From NCBI GenBank assembly GCA_018340375.1, contig JAFFJZ010000014.1, positions 1,798,001 through 1,862,000 of the forward strand: DNA of 64,000 bases. Direction: 5' to 3'. This document shows positions 33,783-44,597 of the stretch, piece after piece (positions within the stretch are counted from its first letter, which is position 1; each line of letters opens with the position of its first letter). Under the pieces are notes generated by a model that searched no databases, was not told the DNA's origin, and saw only the letters and a program-made list of their open reading frames with translations. The translations under genes were made by a program, and so were the position numbers. The DNA is from Gonatopus flavifemur. Taxonomy: Eukaryota; Arthropoda; Insecta; Hymenoptera; Dryinidae.

Positions 33783-34184
33783 TCACAATTTATTCTTACA
33801 ACTAATTTCTACAAGTTCATTATTATTTAACTGTAATTCTATGATTTCTTCGTGGGTGAAGCCCTTTTCTAGTAACTGCTCATCATTTAAATATAGGTAA
33901 TTCATTTCATTTAATCTACAAATTCCACAATTATGATACTTAATAGAAAAAGCTTCACAATTAGCGCAACGATTCAAGTTATGGTGGTTTTTTAGAATCC
34001 ACTCTGTGACTTTGATCTCATTCCTTCATTCAAAAATCCGTTTTTTATCTTGAAAGTGGTTTTTCTGGAACCTGGGGTTTTCCACTTCTTTCTTTCCTGT
34101 AGGAGAATGGGAATCTACTCGCCTCATAGCAATCCTTGCTTCTGCCCATTCAATTTGTTCATTTAAACGAGCGATTGTTTCCAT
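33783..34184 (-). pseudogene. small Cys-containing ORF upstream of gag, one frameshift
   Basis: From ATG at 34184: METIARLNEQIEWAEARIAM..., a coiled-coil-like start, then a stop near 34027. A second frame continues ...WILKNHHNLNRCANCEAFS..., with CANC and CGIC pairs forming a zinc-ribbon-like set (C-x2-C...C-x2-C), and ends KNKL at 33783. A single indel would join the parts. It has the same orientation as the gypsy element and may be an accessory leader ORF of it, or a separate gene. Family not recognised. Confidence 0.35.
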
Positions 34185-34644
34185 CTATTAGAAATAGGAG
34201 AATATTTCATGATATATTTTGTTGAAAACATTTTCAATGGTTGAATCAAATGATTAAAAGATCTCTCTATTCTTCGAAACTATTAGTTCAAGCCAATGAA
34301 TTCTATTTTGGAGGTGTGAGAATTTAGGCTATATATGTTGAAAAAAAAAAATTTTACTTCCTCTGAGGAACTATCTTCCGAAAATTTTAATAAAGCAGAG
34401 AATCTGCAAATTAATTGCAATTCCTCTAAAAATATCACAATTGGAGTCAAGGAATTCTATAGACAGTTCTGAACCAGGAAAAACGAAAAACTCGAAGGGA
34501 AAGAAAAAGAAGAGAAATTGTTAATGGGTCGGGGATCCTAGTCTTTGGATTCACTGAAAAGAAAATCCAAAGAGTCAAGCAATTGATTCCTGGATATAAA
34601 GAGCAATTGCTTGAATTGGGACTGTATGAAAATACAGGAGGTTA

Positions 34645-34945
34645 GGGGATGCTTACATTGTTGGTGATGTTAACAACGGCAGAAAATTGGGTTGGTCGTG
34701 TATCGGCAGCAGCGTCGATCATGAATGGCCACAAATAATATCGGCAGCAGCAACAACGGCAGCAGCAACAACGGCAGCAGCAACAACGGCAGCAGCAGCG
34801 ATTTAGTTTGGCTGAATAATAACGGCGACAGCAACAACGGCAGCAGCATTGATTTGGTAGGCCGAATAATAACGGCAGCAGCAGTGATTTGATAGGCCGA
34901 ACGATGACGGAAGCAGCCACAACGGCATCAGCAGCGATTCAGTTT
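34645..34945. repeat. GCAGCAGCAACAACG minisatellite (15-bp unit)
   Basis: CGGCAGCAGCAACAA is repeated about four times near 34740-34800 and decays outward into looser GCAGCAG blocks separated by TTTGGTAGGCCGAATAATAA-type spacers. The minus-strand reading is an artificial Cys/Arg-rich ORF. On the plus strand it could encode Gln/Asn-rich sequence, but no long frame supports that. Confidence 0.85.
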
Positions 34946-35266
34946 GGCAGCAGCAGAAACACGATGAATATATTTAGGCTATCTGAGCCTGGAGATTCCA
35001 AATCTCCTATGTATTTGTGCTGGCTTGAAGGCCTGAATTTTAGCTGAAGAACTAGAGGTGGTTTGAGAAGCTGAAGAGCTTGGATGGCTGAAGAACCGAA
35101 AAATGTGTGACTAATTTCTGGCTGTGCAGCTGCTTTTAAGCCAATCAGGATTCAATTTTTGAATTCTTCCTTTTTTGTCTTATTTCATTGGTCATGGATC
35201 CATGGTCGGGAGTAATTCATAAATCAATAATTATTTCCATTGGTTTCGCCTCTGAAAGGAAGGGGA

Positions 35267-35646
35267 TGTTACCCTTCCATGTTACAGGGCACGTTGGTGT
35301 TTCCTTCGTGGGGGGTGAATCCCGTTGATCAAAGGATTTTCCGATCGATGCGGGTTCTTGCCGATTCCTTTTGACATGACCATCCTTCATATCCTGGGAG
35401 AGTTACACACTTAACTCCAGTTCTATCCTTTTTATTCATTATTACTTGACTTCAAATCAATCTAATCTTTATATTTAACATGTTGCATGTTGTTTAACTG
35501 TTCGAATATTTACTTATGAAAAGGGGCTTTGTTTTTCATTGCATGTTTTGTTAGATAATGCTTTTTGTGTTAATTATAATTATTTCTGTACTTCGGTTTT
35601 TGTATTTTCTTGTCCGCGTTTTTCGTTTGTTAAATTCTTTCTTACA
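35267..35646 (+). repeat. possible LTR (TGTTAC...CTTACA), uncertain
   Basis: GAAAGGAAGGGGA, a polypurine-tract-like run, is followed at once by TGTTACCC. About 380 bp later CTTACA could be the far end (TGT...ACA ends). No second copy is visible in the window, and no plus-strand retroelement genes precede it, so this could be chance. Confidence 0.2.
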
Positions 35647-35649
35647 CCC

Positions 35650-36594
35650 AGGAGAAGAAAAAAAAATGGTTCCATCAACTATGAAAATGTGGTGAAATAA
35701 CACCTCAATCATGTAACTTCAGTTTCCAGAATTACGTGGCTATGTTCAGATGAATTATGAAATCTGGATCGCAATAACCTTAGTAGTTTTGAGAGTAAAA
35801 AGTTTTTGTTCGTGAGAACTCATACGAAATGATAGAAACAACTATACTTTAGAATTGGACGTACTATGAATGAAATGTGTCTGAAATTAGGTTCCCAACA
35901 GTTCTGTTTGTCAGAAAAATCAGCAATGAGAGAACTTATTTGAAAGATACCTAAAGACTTATTTGGAACCGAGAGACGTCTCAGTTGTGTGTAGTTTGAA
36001 AAGATGGTTATTGAAACAAATTGAGGTTTGATTATTCCAACTAGATGATTAATATTACAATGGAAACATAGTTATAGCATATTGCTAATTGCAGTAATCT
36101 TTGTTTGTTGCGAATGTTATATTCTATCATTATTCCTAGATAACCTACTGGCTTGATTAAATATTAAAAATCTTCAATATTGATTTAATATATGGGTATA
36201 TGTACATACTAGTATGTACAAAAATACGTATAATCCTAAAAAGAAAAGGGAAAAAATGAGTATGAAAGTATACATACACTTGATGCATACTTCGAGCATA
36301 CCTGCAAGGGCTGCTCTTAGTCATTTTATAGCTTGGCGCGACACTTGGTCAGCCGTTGCTGTACCGTCATGTACCAGGCTCTTTGCACCAGGCGAACGAG
36401 AGAAAGGTTTGGGTTTTCCTGGTATGTTAGGATTCGCACGTCGGTTATATTCGTAAAAATGGTATTTTAGAAAGGAATTGTTTCTAGGTTTGACTTAATG
36501 CAATTGATTTCGAATCTTTGGAACAACGTTATTATCCTTCTCCCAAACGGTAGATGATAAGAAAAGAGAAAAATACTTCATGTATAATTTTCCA

Positions 36595-36631
<37 letters not shown>

Positions 36632-37018
36632 AATATATGGGGTATATTACACGTAATTGATTTTCATTCGTGATCTTTACACAGATTTCACGTGAGAAGA
36701 AATAGAACATTGAATTTTCTCGTTCAGTTCACGCGTGTTTTGTTCTGTCTTTGTACACGTTTTCCTTTCTGTGTATATATGGTTGATGGCCTTTACTGTA
36801 ATATAATTCACTGATTTTTAGGTTTTTTTCTCGAATTATAACGAAGTGAACTTTATTCGCGAAATCCACGTCATGTAACACAACCACGTCCAAATCGAAT
36901 ACAACAAACTACGTTGAGAATCAATTATAATAAACCGAATCGAATTAGCTAATGATTTGAGAAATATTTAGGATTTCAAAGTGATTGAGAACCAATCACA
37001 CAAATTGCACTGGAATAA
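35650..37018. other. no gene recognised
   Basis: Contains the (AT)n microsatellite at 36599-36628. Otherwise AT-rich, without assignable coding sequence. Confidence 0.3.
36599..36628. repeat. (AT)n microsatellite
   Basis: About 15 uninterrupted AT units. Confidence 0.95.
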
Positions 37019-37037
37019 CCACGTTGGGCGCCATTTG
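37019..37037 (-). other. primer-binding-site-like motif next to a possible LTR end
   Basis: On the minus strand GTGTCACA-AA-TGGCGCCCAACGTGG: a possible LTR terminus (...CACA) is followed, after two bases, by TGGCGCCCAACGTGG. That is a tRNA-3'-end-complementary primer site of the type seen in several gypsy-like elements. The orientation agrees with the gypsy element, but gag starts 5.5 kb away, so intervening insertions or a different element must be assumed. Confidence 0.45.
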
Positions 37038-37462
37038 TGACACGCTCAGACCGGGGGGATGTCTAAGAATGCGATCGATGAAGCGGTCGATTTTCACTCC
37101 AACTCTCCGGTAAAACTGGCACGAAAAAAAAATCAATAGAAAAGAAAAAGTATACACTCGTTACCTCATCGGCAGCTCTGGGGATGGATAGAGGGGTCGG
37201 GTCGGAAAAATATACCCACGTTTTTTGGACAAGGTTGGATATATATTTTCCACACATATGAATCGAGCCCACATTATAATGTAAGTAATTTATACAATAT
37301 AGAATTAGGAACAATAACTCACGGACACACGAACCCGCATACAAATGTCTCGAATCTGACCGCTCTTCTACGTTTTCGTCCACGAGGTGGATTCACACAC
37401 GAATTTTGCCAAGGTACAAATTTGCACGTTGACTTTGGTCTCGGCCGATCAAGTTACGAATG

Positions 37463-37618
37463 GCGAGACCGCGTGGCGTCGTCGCCGGGTCCCTTTTCCC
37501 CGTGGCGTCACGTCAAGCGTTGCGCACTTGACCTACTCAATGAGATTCGTGTGGCGTGGAACCCACAGGTGGCGGGAAGGAGACTAGCGTGGCGACGGTG
37601 GGTACTTCGGTCTCGCCA
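37463..37618. other. GC-rich stretch with GTGGCG words and a short palindrome
   Basis: ATGGCGAGACCG near 37460 and CGGTCTCGCCAT near 37610 form a perfect 12-bp inverted repeat enclosing several GTGGCG copies. No gene recognised. Confidence 0.4.
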
Positions 37619-38273
37619 TACGTTTACATACGTCATCTAACTGAACTCACTACTAATTATAATGTTTTCAGACTTCGATTAATTTCTACCAGGATCAATA
37701 GTAACGATAAGTTTTATGATAATACGTTCAGGTATAAAGTTGAGTAAAAAAGCATACAGAACTGCGAAGAGAACTCAATACCAACTGATTGGTTCGGATG
37801 AAAAATATACAAAAGAGTAAAGCCTAAGGATCAAAATAGGAACTTTAAAACAAAAATCAAAGTGTGAACTTTACATCGACATTGAAACGATCTACATTGA
37901 ACCATCGCAATGATATACGTATATACAATATAGATATATTCCAATTTCCATAAGATGGAGCGACGTTTTGAACGATCATGTTGTTTCGTAGTATGTTGGT
38001 TAACACATTTGCAACGTTCGTACAAGAGATTTTCAAATTTAGTATATACAAGAAATGAGATAAACCTAAAACCTTATTGTATCCAAGCCCAGTTGCCCTA
38101 TCCGCATAATTCATACCCTCAAGTCATTCAGACCCTTGATCGACGTTCGGATGAAATATTCGTTAATTGTGTGGAGAGCATTCAAGTTCCGACAGGATTC
38201 CATGCCAAGAATGAAATCTCCAGTGATCTCGTAAGATTGGTGGTGTTATGCGGATTAGTTACGCAAACGGTAT

Positions 38274-38425
38274 AGATACCCTCCAACTTTCCGAGTTTCT
38301 CAAAAAAAGCATTAAGCCAAAATTCGGAATCCGTCATCTCATCGAACCAGGATGACACGGGAATTGCGTTATCTGGGTGGAAAATGCAACTGGCAGGACT
38401 ATTGTCAATGATGGTAATTTGTTGT
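38274..38425 (-). pseudogene. SCP-type (CTD-phosphatase) fragment, C-terminal part
   Basis: The minus strand reads [34 protein letters not shown] and [16 protein letters not shown]: the conserved end of the HAD-family small CTD phosphatases (IIDNSP...HPDNA.P...SWFD...D.EL...PF.E.L). The motif IV region with the DNSP Asp is present. The catalytic DxDxT block, which lies earlier in the family, is not found nearby, and the flanks are TE sequence. It is either one exon of a diverged gene or, more likely, a retrocopy remnant. It is the only clearly cellular gene sequence seen. Confidence 0.7.
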
Positions 38426-39133
38426 TGGCGCTGTCGATGTCAAGCTGGATGGTGAACGAATCTTCCTTGTCTGTCCTCGTCAGGCGTACCTTGACTGGTC
38501 AACAAGACTGGCGGGTGCTGAACGTTCCGGGTTCCTCCTAATTTTCCTCCAAATCATAATAAACGAAAATCATTGAACCTAATACTTAAACCTAGGGTAT
38601 GTTCGGGACAGGCTATGACTCGTACCCTGATCGGCATAATTTCTAACCGTATCCACCGATTTTGGAACGGGAATCCACCACGTTACAATATCTTGTCCTT
38701 AAGAGCTTCGTGCTTTCTGGGTATGTAGCATGGAACATCTGTATTTGCATAAACTTCCAGATTCCAGTTATGATCACTATCTCGATCGCTGGTATCGCGA
38801 TCATAATAGGTCCCAGGAGAATACCAAGTCGTTGTGTCAGCTACGTTTATAGTAAGGGCTATGATCCGAGTAGGTAGTAGAAGAATATGGAGTTGTGTGG
38901 ACTACTTCAATCAGGGATGATGCGTTTCCAATGAATCTTCAGAATAATATGAAGTAGCTACAGGAACCACTCCCATCGCTGTTGTTGCAACTTTGCTACG
39001 ACCAACGAAGAGTAGTTGTTACAGCTAGTTTAGGAGGTGGTTCAAAAGCTCTAAGTAGCTTTTGGAACTATTAATTAGTCGGGACAACTACTTTTTTTAT
39101 CCATGTACAGGATCACAGAATCTTTGAGCAGGT

Positions 39134-39406
39134 GTGGGACTTATAATGCATAAGAGGGTAGGAAATGGGATAGAAAATTATTTGCAACATGGCAAACGCG
39201 TAATGATGGTCAGAGTTAGGACAAAACCGATAGACACTGTTATAGTTCAAGTATACATGCCCAGATCTGCGTACTCAGAGGAAGATATTGGAAAAACGTA
39301 CGATGAAATAGAAGAAGTGATAGGATATGTGGAGGGGGGTGGGGAGAATTTGATGATCATAGGCGACTGGAATGCGGTAGTAGAGCGAGGAAAGAGGACA
39401 ACATGA
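39134..39406 (+). pseudogene. LINE endonuclease, middle fragment
   Basis: GLIMHKRVGNGIENYL ... DTVIVQVYMPRSAYSEEDIG ... LMIIGDWNAVVERGKRTT. VQVYMP and GDWN are conserved APE endonuclease motifs. The frame stops after KRTT; the SDHNMLL motif follows in another frame near 39630. Confidence 0.85.
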
Positions 39407-40277
39407 TAGGAGATTTTGCGTTAGGAAAAAGAAATGGAAAAGGACAACGTTTAATCGAATTCTGTCATACAATGGTTGTTACCAACACATTATTGAGAAA
39501 TCATTCAAGGAGATTATACTTGGGAGACGCCAGGAGATACAGCAAGATACCGAATTGATTACATATTAGTAGAACAAAGATTTAGAAATCAAGTGAAAAC
39601 GTGTGAAACTTATCTGGGCATGAATATAGATAGTGATCACAATATGCTGCTGATGGAATATTCTCTGGAATTCAAAGCTTTGGAGGAGAAAAGGGAAATG
39701 CAAGAAAGATGGAATTTGAAGAATCTCGAACAAACACAGGACGCATTCAAAGTAATGTTAAATTGAGAGGGTCAACAAGAGGAAGACTTGGAAATAGAGA
39801 ATCGATGGACGAATATAAAGGGCAACATAGAACAATGTGCAGGTGAAATGTCGCAGAACGATGGAGTAGAACCTAAGAACCCATGTATAACGGAAGGAAT
39901 TCCCGATTGATTCAATGAAAGGAGGAAATACAAGAATAAGAGTAGCGAACAAGACCAGCAGACGTACAAGTCACTGAGGAATAAAATAATAAGAGAATCA
40001 AGGGAAGCAAACGAACAATGGTAAGAAGAAAAATGTCAGGATATAGAAGTCAGATTACATTTAGGGGAAATAGATAAGGCATATGGGATTGTTGAGAGAT
40101 TTTTTGGGCAAAATGAAATCTGCTTCTAGAAGCAGTAAGATTGAAAATGCTGTCGGGAGACGATTGATGAGAACGGAGGAGAAAACAGAACAATGGAATA
40201 ATCATTTAGAAGATCTGTATAAAGGAGGCGATAATATATGATTCTTAGAGAGGGAGGAAGATGTTGATGAAGAAGAA

Positions 40278-41189
40278 TTGGGAGATTCAATTTTGAGATC
40301 AGAATTCGAAAGCGCTTCAAAAGAATTGAAGAATAATAAAGCGCCAGGAGTAGATGGCATAAGTGCAGACCTTATCAAAGCCTCCAGTCAGAGAACTCGT
40401 GACAAACTGTTTGATTTGGTCAGAGATATGTACGAAATAAGCGAAGTACCGAAAGATTTCCAGAAGAATAAAATTGTCGCCATTCCAAAAAAACAAGGAG
40501 CAGACAAATGCGAGAACTACAGAACGATGAGTTCAACTTCACGTGCCTCGAAAATACTGACAAAAATTATGTACAGGATAATAGAGAATGAAACGGAGAG
40601 GAGATTTGCAGAAGATCAGTTCGGTTTCAAGAAAAATAGGGTAACGCGAGAAGCAATTTTAGCACTCAGAACAGTAGTAGAGAAGAGACTAGAGTTGACA
40701 AAGTCTGTGTATAAAGGTTTTCCAGATATACAGAAAGCATCCGATTATGTTGATTGGGAGAAAATGTTCACGATTTTGAAAAAGGTAGGACTTGATTTCA
40801 AGGATAGGAGAATAATATATGAATTGCATGAGAATCAAACTGCCATAATAGAAATAGATTGTTAAAAAGGAGGAGTACAAATTAAAAGAGGGTTGAGACA
40901 AGGATGCGCACTATCACCATTGATTTTCAATTTGTACATAGAAGGAGTGATGAACGAAGTCGAGGAGCAAGTGCAATTGGAATTACAGATTTAGGGAGGA
41001 AATGTAAGCATGTTGAGATATACGGATGACGTAGCTATATTAGCTACAAGTGGTGCTGAGTGAGAAAATCTTCTCAAAACTACGAAAACAATATCACTAG
41101 AAGAGTATTGTATGAATATAAATGAGGACAAAACAAAATTCATGATTCGTACAACAGCGGAAACATCGAGAAAAACGATATCGAAATAT
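40278..41189 (+). pseudogene. LINE reverse transcriptase, copy 1
   Basis: NNKAPGVDGISADLIKAS, FQKNKIVAIPKKQGADKCEN, QFGFKKNRVTREAI, then (after a stop at 40863) RQGCALSPLIFNLYIEGVM and RYTDDVAILATSG. The catalytic box is TDDV; in copy 2 it is FADDI. Several stops and frame changes. The mariner cuts the reading after KTISKY. Confidence 0.85.
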
Positions 41190-42425
41190 GAGGTTGGTGA
41201 GGAAGTCTTGCAACACACAAAAAAAGTGAAAAAAAAGTTCCCATCATTCTCATGATATAATATGATTGAATGATGTACGCTCCCTCTGCATCTAAAACTC
41301 GTGCCCAACGCTCTGGTAAACTTTGCACGCCCTCCGTGCAAAAGTGCTTCGGACGTGAGTTAAAAAAGTCGTTCAGCGCATTTTCGAGATCAGCGAGATC
41401 ATCAAATTCCTCATCCTGTAAATTATTTTTCAATGGCCGGAGAAGATGGTAGTCGGTAGGAGCCAAGTCTGGTGAAACTTCCCAACCCGGCTGCGAAATA
41501 GTATTATGTCATCTTAACTACGTGGGGTCGAGCGTTGTCATGGAGAAGTCGAACTTGGACACGTCCACGCCTTTTTAGTTTGATAATTTCAGCCAGTTTT
41601 CGCAGTAGTCTTGTGTAAGTCTCCGCCGATATCCTGGTTTTAGCTGGTAGCAATTCGTAATAGAGCAAGCCCTCAGAGTCCCACCAGCAACAGAGTAACA
41701 CTCTCTGTACTCCGCGAGGCAATAGAGGGGTTCGCTCTGGTTTTTCTCCTTCCGGTAGTCACTGTCGCTTGCGTGTGTGGTTACCATAGAGCACCCAACT
41801 CTCAGCCCCAGTGACGATTTCTAGAAGAAAATCCTTTCTGTTCGGACGATGCAGGAGTGAAAGACATATAGACACCCGTGACGCTTTGTTTGATCCGCTG
41901 AGATCGTGTGGTATCCAAGACGACACAACTTCCCTATATCCCATCTCTTGTAAATGTTGGAGAATCATGGGGTGGCTACAACCGTGTTTGTTGGCTCATT
42001 CTCGTGACGACGTGTTAGCCTTTGCCTTCATAAGAGTACGCAGTTCTTCATCGTGAACAGCTGATTTCCTGCCGGACCTGGGTTTGTTTTCAAAACATGT
42101 ATTCCTTAAACGGAAACGTTAATACCAACGAGATACAGTTGAATGATGAACAACGTCTGACTTGAACGCGCTGCAAATACTAGGGGCTGCAGCTCTTGCA
42201 GAATGCCCTTGCAGGATTGCAGATAAGCGATTGCTCGAAGTGCATTTCGTTCCATTTCTGCTCGTGCTGACTGCGCGGAACAACTGATTGGTCTACAAAC
42301 ACTGCGGTATGGAAGGTTCTAGACTAATCTCGCCTAGACAACTCTCGAATTTTCTCGAACTTTGTTATTGGAAAAAATAGATGAATTTAAAAAAAAAATG
42401 TCGCAAGATTTTCTCACCAACCTAA
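41190..42425 (-). mobile_element. mariner element in LINE copy 1, 1236 bp
   Basis: Left end TA|TGAGGTTGGTGAG and right end CTCACCAACCTAA|TA form imperfect TIRs extending through GTCTTGC / GCAAGATT. LINE sequence resumes on both sides as judged from copy 2. The single minus-strand transposase is heavily decayed. Confidence 0.85.
41225..42255 (-). pseudogene. mariner transposase relic with lost catalytic Asp
   Basis: Starts near 42255 (MERNALRAIAYLQ). It keeps NKPRSGRKSAVHDEELRTLM, HPMILQHLQEMGYREVVSSW, the block IVTGAESWVLYGNHTRKRQ (the first catalytic Asp, normally GDE, is Ala), then LLHDNARPHV and, in other frames, APTDYHLLRPLKNNLQ. At least four stops or frameshifts. The 'TGDEsWv' style differs from that of the other two mariners, so this is a separate subfamily. 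Confidence 0.85.
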
Positions 42426-42427
42426 TA

Positions 42428-42770
42428 GATGCATAAACAATTCAGCAAGTCAAAGATCTTAAATATCTAGGAAGCATAATTACAGAAAACGGTAAAAGCA
42501 AAATAGATATAAGAGCAAGAATAGCACAAGGAAACCAGGCTTTCCACCAAAAGGGACAGTTACTATGTTCGAAGAATATTGGGAGTAAAAATGAATGGTG
42601 AAACTTGAAAAAGCAGACCTAAATTAAGTTATATGAAGCAAATTATGCAAGATAAGGGTTGTCGTAGATATGTAGAAATTAAGCGTCTAGCGGATAATAG
42701 ACAGGGTTGAAGGATTTCATCAAACCAGTCAAAAGACTGATTACTTCATGATAATGATGACCCTGGTGAA
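42428..42770 (+). pseudogene. LINE copy 1, C-terminal segment and 3' tail
   Basis: Resumes with IQQVKDLKYLGSIITENGKS and ends with ...SYMKQIMQDKGCRRYVEIKR, a stop, and the TGATGA-rich tail. A stretch of about 300 bp present in copy 2 is missing in the middle. Confidence 0.8.
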
Positions 42771-43583
42771 AATGGAGCGTTCTGGGAAGAGTTACAAAGA
42801 CGTTATTAGAGAGTCCTATAAGAGTAATCGAAGGGTCAATTCAAAGTATCAGAAGCGTTTCGGAGGAGTCATTTGGCGGATGTCAAGCGTGCATTAAAGT
42901 GAGTCCAAAGAAAGTAAAAAAAAAGAATTTGCAAAGGGGAATCGAACCAGGAACTTCTGAACTCGGGAGAAAGTCCTTTACCGCTAGGCTAACATCGGTG
43001 ATTGAAAAATTGGAACTTTATTTCCCTGATGAACTGTTTCATAAGGGAATGTGCTTTAAATTCAATCAAATTTCTCATTGAATTAAAATGATTTTTTATC
43101 CTGAAAGTTGACAAATCAATTTCAATATCCCATGTGTAATCATTGAATGAGCAAAAGAATTTAATTGACTTGCACATATCAAACATCATCAAATTACAGT
43201 TCGATAATTCAAAACAATTGTTGTTTAGTAATTATATTGGTGAATGCATCTTGAATACGAATAAAATTTTTTAGCTTAACAACTGGTATAAAAGGTAAAA
43301 AATACCCTCTAAACATTCTAACCTCAAAATCATATAATTCTCAATCAATCAAAACATTGAAAACCTTCACTACCGAAACATCGTAAACATCAGGAAAGAG
43401 TTATTGAAGAGTTGGAGAAGAGTGTTCAGTAAGAAGGGTGCGTTGGACGTTCAATGAAATGTGATAGCACGCTCAACCAAATTTGCCTTAGAGTCATTTG
43501 GCGGTCGAAACTTTTCACAAACGCTTCTGTCACTTTATTGCACGCTTTGACGGTGTTTCAAGCACGTTCGATTTTTACCAGGG
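42771..43583. mobile_element. 0.8-kb non-autonomous TIR element, CCCTGGTGAAAAT
   Basis: CCCTGGTGAAAATGGAGCGTTC at the left pairs with GCACGTTCGATTTTTACCAGGG at the right. GA lies on both outer sides. Subterminal words such as GTCATTTGGCGG and AAGCGTGC or their complements occur in both halves. A tRNA-like box pair (minus) lies in the middle. It is inserted immediately after the LINE 3' tail. No ORF. Confidence 0.7.
42928..43003 (-). repeat. tRNA-like A-box/B-box pair (SINE-head-like)
   Basis: On the minus strand TAGCCTAGCGG (42991-42981) and GGTTCGATTCC (42949-42939) match the A- and B-box consensus. A T-rich run that could serve as a Pol III terminator follows at about 42925-42910. A D-arm (CCT/AGG) and part of the T-arm can be drawn, but the acceptor stem does not pair. 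Inside the element 42771-43583. Confidence 0.5.
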
Positions 43584-43599
43584 GAGATTGAGTAAACGG

Positions 43600-44215
43600 G
43601 GGAGACCGTCGTCATACAACACGTTTCCTCACAAGTGATTCATCGAATTCTTCCCATACTTCTTGAGGGATTTATGACATTCTCTACATGTGAACAACTT
43701 TTGGAGTTTTTTCCTCATGCAATTATTTCTATGTAGAAAAATAATACTCGAGAAATTTTCTCCTCGCGGGCCCTCCGTCAAAGATCGCCAATGACATTCC
43801 ACATATATTTTTTTACAGTGGCTTGTAGCATACTGTACATCCCAAGTAGAAATGCTCTAGTTATTGACGAGTTTTGTAACGCTTAACTAGCCAGATACTA
43901 GACACTTGCAAGTAACTTACCAGAACCCTACGAGGCACTTGCGAGCGTCTAGTTTTTGGCGAGTTGAGCGTTACAAAACTTGTCAATCACTAGAGCATTT
44001 CTACTAGGGATGCCTCTGAATGATTCATAGAATTCCTTCAAACGAATTGCCTTACAAATAACTTAAGAAATTTTCTACTCGCGAGACTCTACCGAAGAAA
44101 TTCTTTCCGTGTGAAATATATGCATCTCGAGTATTTTTCCAAACGATTTGAGAGATTTTCTCTCCGCAGGTCTTGTGGACGGAATTCTTCTCGTGTGACT
44201 TATTGCATAGTTTTC
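43600..44215. repeat. diverged repeat (GAAATTTTCTCCTCGCGGG words) with nested MITE
   Basis: GAGAAATTTTCTCCTCGCGGG near 43751, AGAAATTTTCTACTCGCGAG near 44067 and GAGAGATTTTCTCTCCGCAGG near 44149 look like degenerate repeats of one unit, interrupted by the MITE at 43841-44009. Confidence 0.4.
43841..44009. mobile_element. 169-bp palindromic MITE, copy B
   Basis: Same length as, and inverted relative to, copy A at 845-1013: CCCAAGTAGAAATGCTC ... GAGCATTTCTACTAGGG. The arms differ from copy A at only a few positions. AT lies on both outer sides. Confidence 0.8.
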
Positions 44216-44597
44216 ATCCCTCTCATATGAATCGTTATGTTAGAAAATTCTTTAGGTGTTGTGTTACCAATAATGGTAAGTATTTCCTCTTCTTTCCTTC
44301 ATTCGCATCGAATCGACCACGTAGTTCAAGTCGATTGCTGTCGTTGCCGGATATGCTCAGTTAAGTGAAGGAGAACTTTTCATACATAAAACTGGATTTC
44401 AATTGATACTGTTATAAAGGTTGTTTGTTGGAAATTATGATGACCAGAAGCATCCAAATCCTCCTGTTATCAAGCAGTTTATGGTAAGTCGATAACGATC
44501 CGTGGAAACGATTTCAGAATTGTTCATCTTTTTCACGTTCACACATCCTTGAGACATTAGAATCGTAACACTCACGACAACAACTGGATGTCATGAG

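Larger units (their letters stand above)
39125..42770 (+). mobile_element. LINE copy 1 (APE-type non-LTR), 5'-truncated, split by a mariner
   Basis: Two parts: 39125-41189 and 42428-42770, interrupted by the mariner 41190-42425. Order: endonuclease (second half), linker, reverse transcriptase, C-terminal segment, and a 3' tail ending in AGACTGATTACTTCATGATA followed by ATGATGA. It has many stops and frameshifts. It is about 85-90% alike by eye to copy 2 (51485-56050). The TGATGA-type tail is shared by all three copies. Confidence 0.85.

Noticed and set aside
34642..34920. Cys-rich ORF (CCCRCCCC...) as a toxin or zinc protein
   Set aside because: It is the complement of a GCAGCAGCAACAACG minisatellite; spacing of Cys follows the repeat only.
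35267..35646. A confident plus-strand LTR
   Set aside because: Polypurine-like run and TGT...ACA ends fit, but no partner LTR and no plus-strand retroelement genes; listed at low confidence only.
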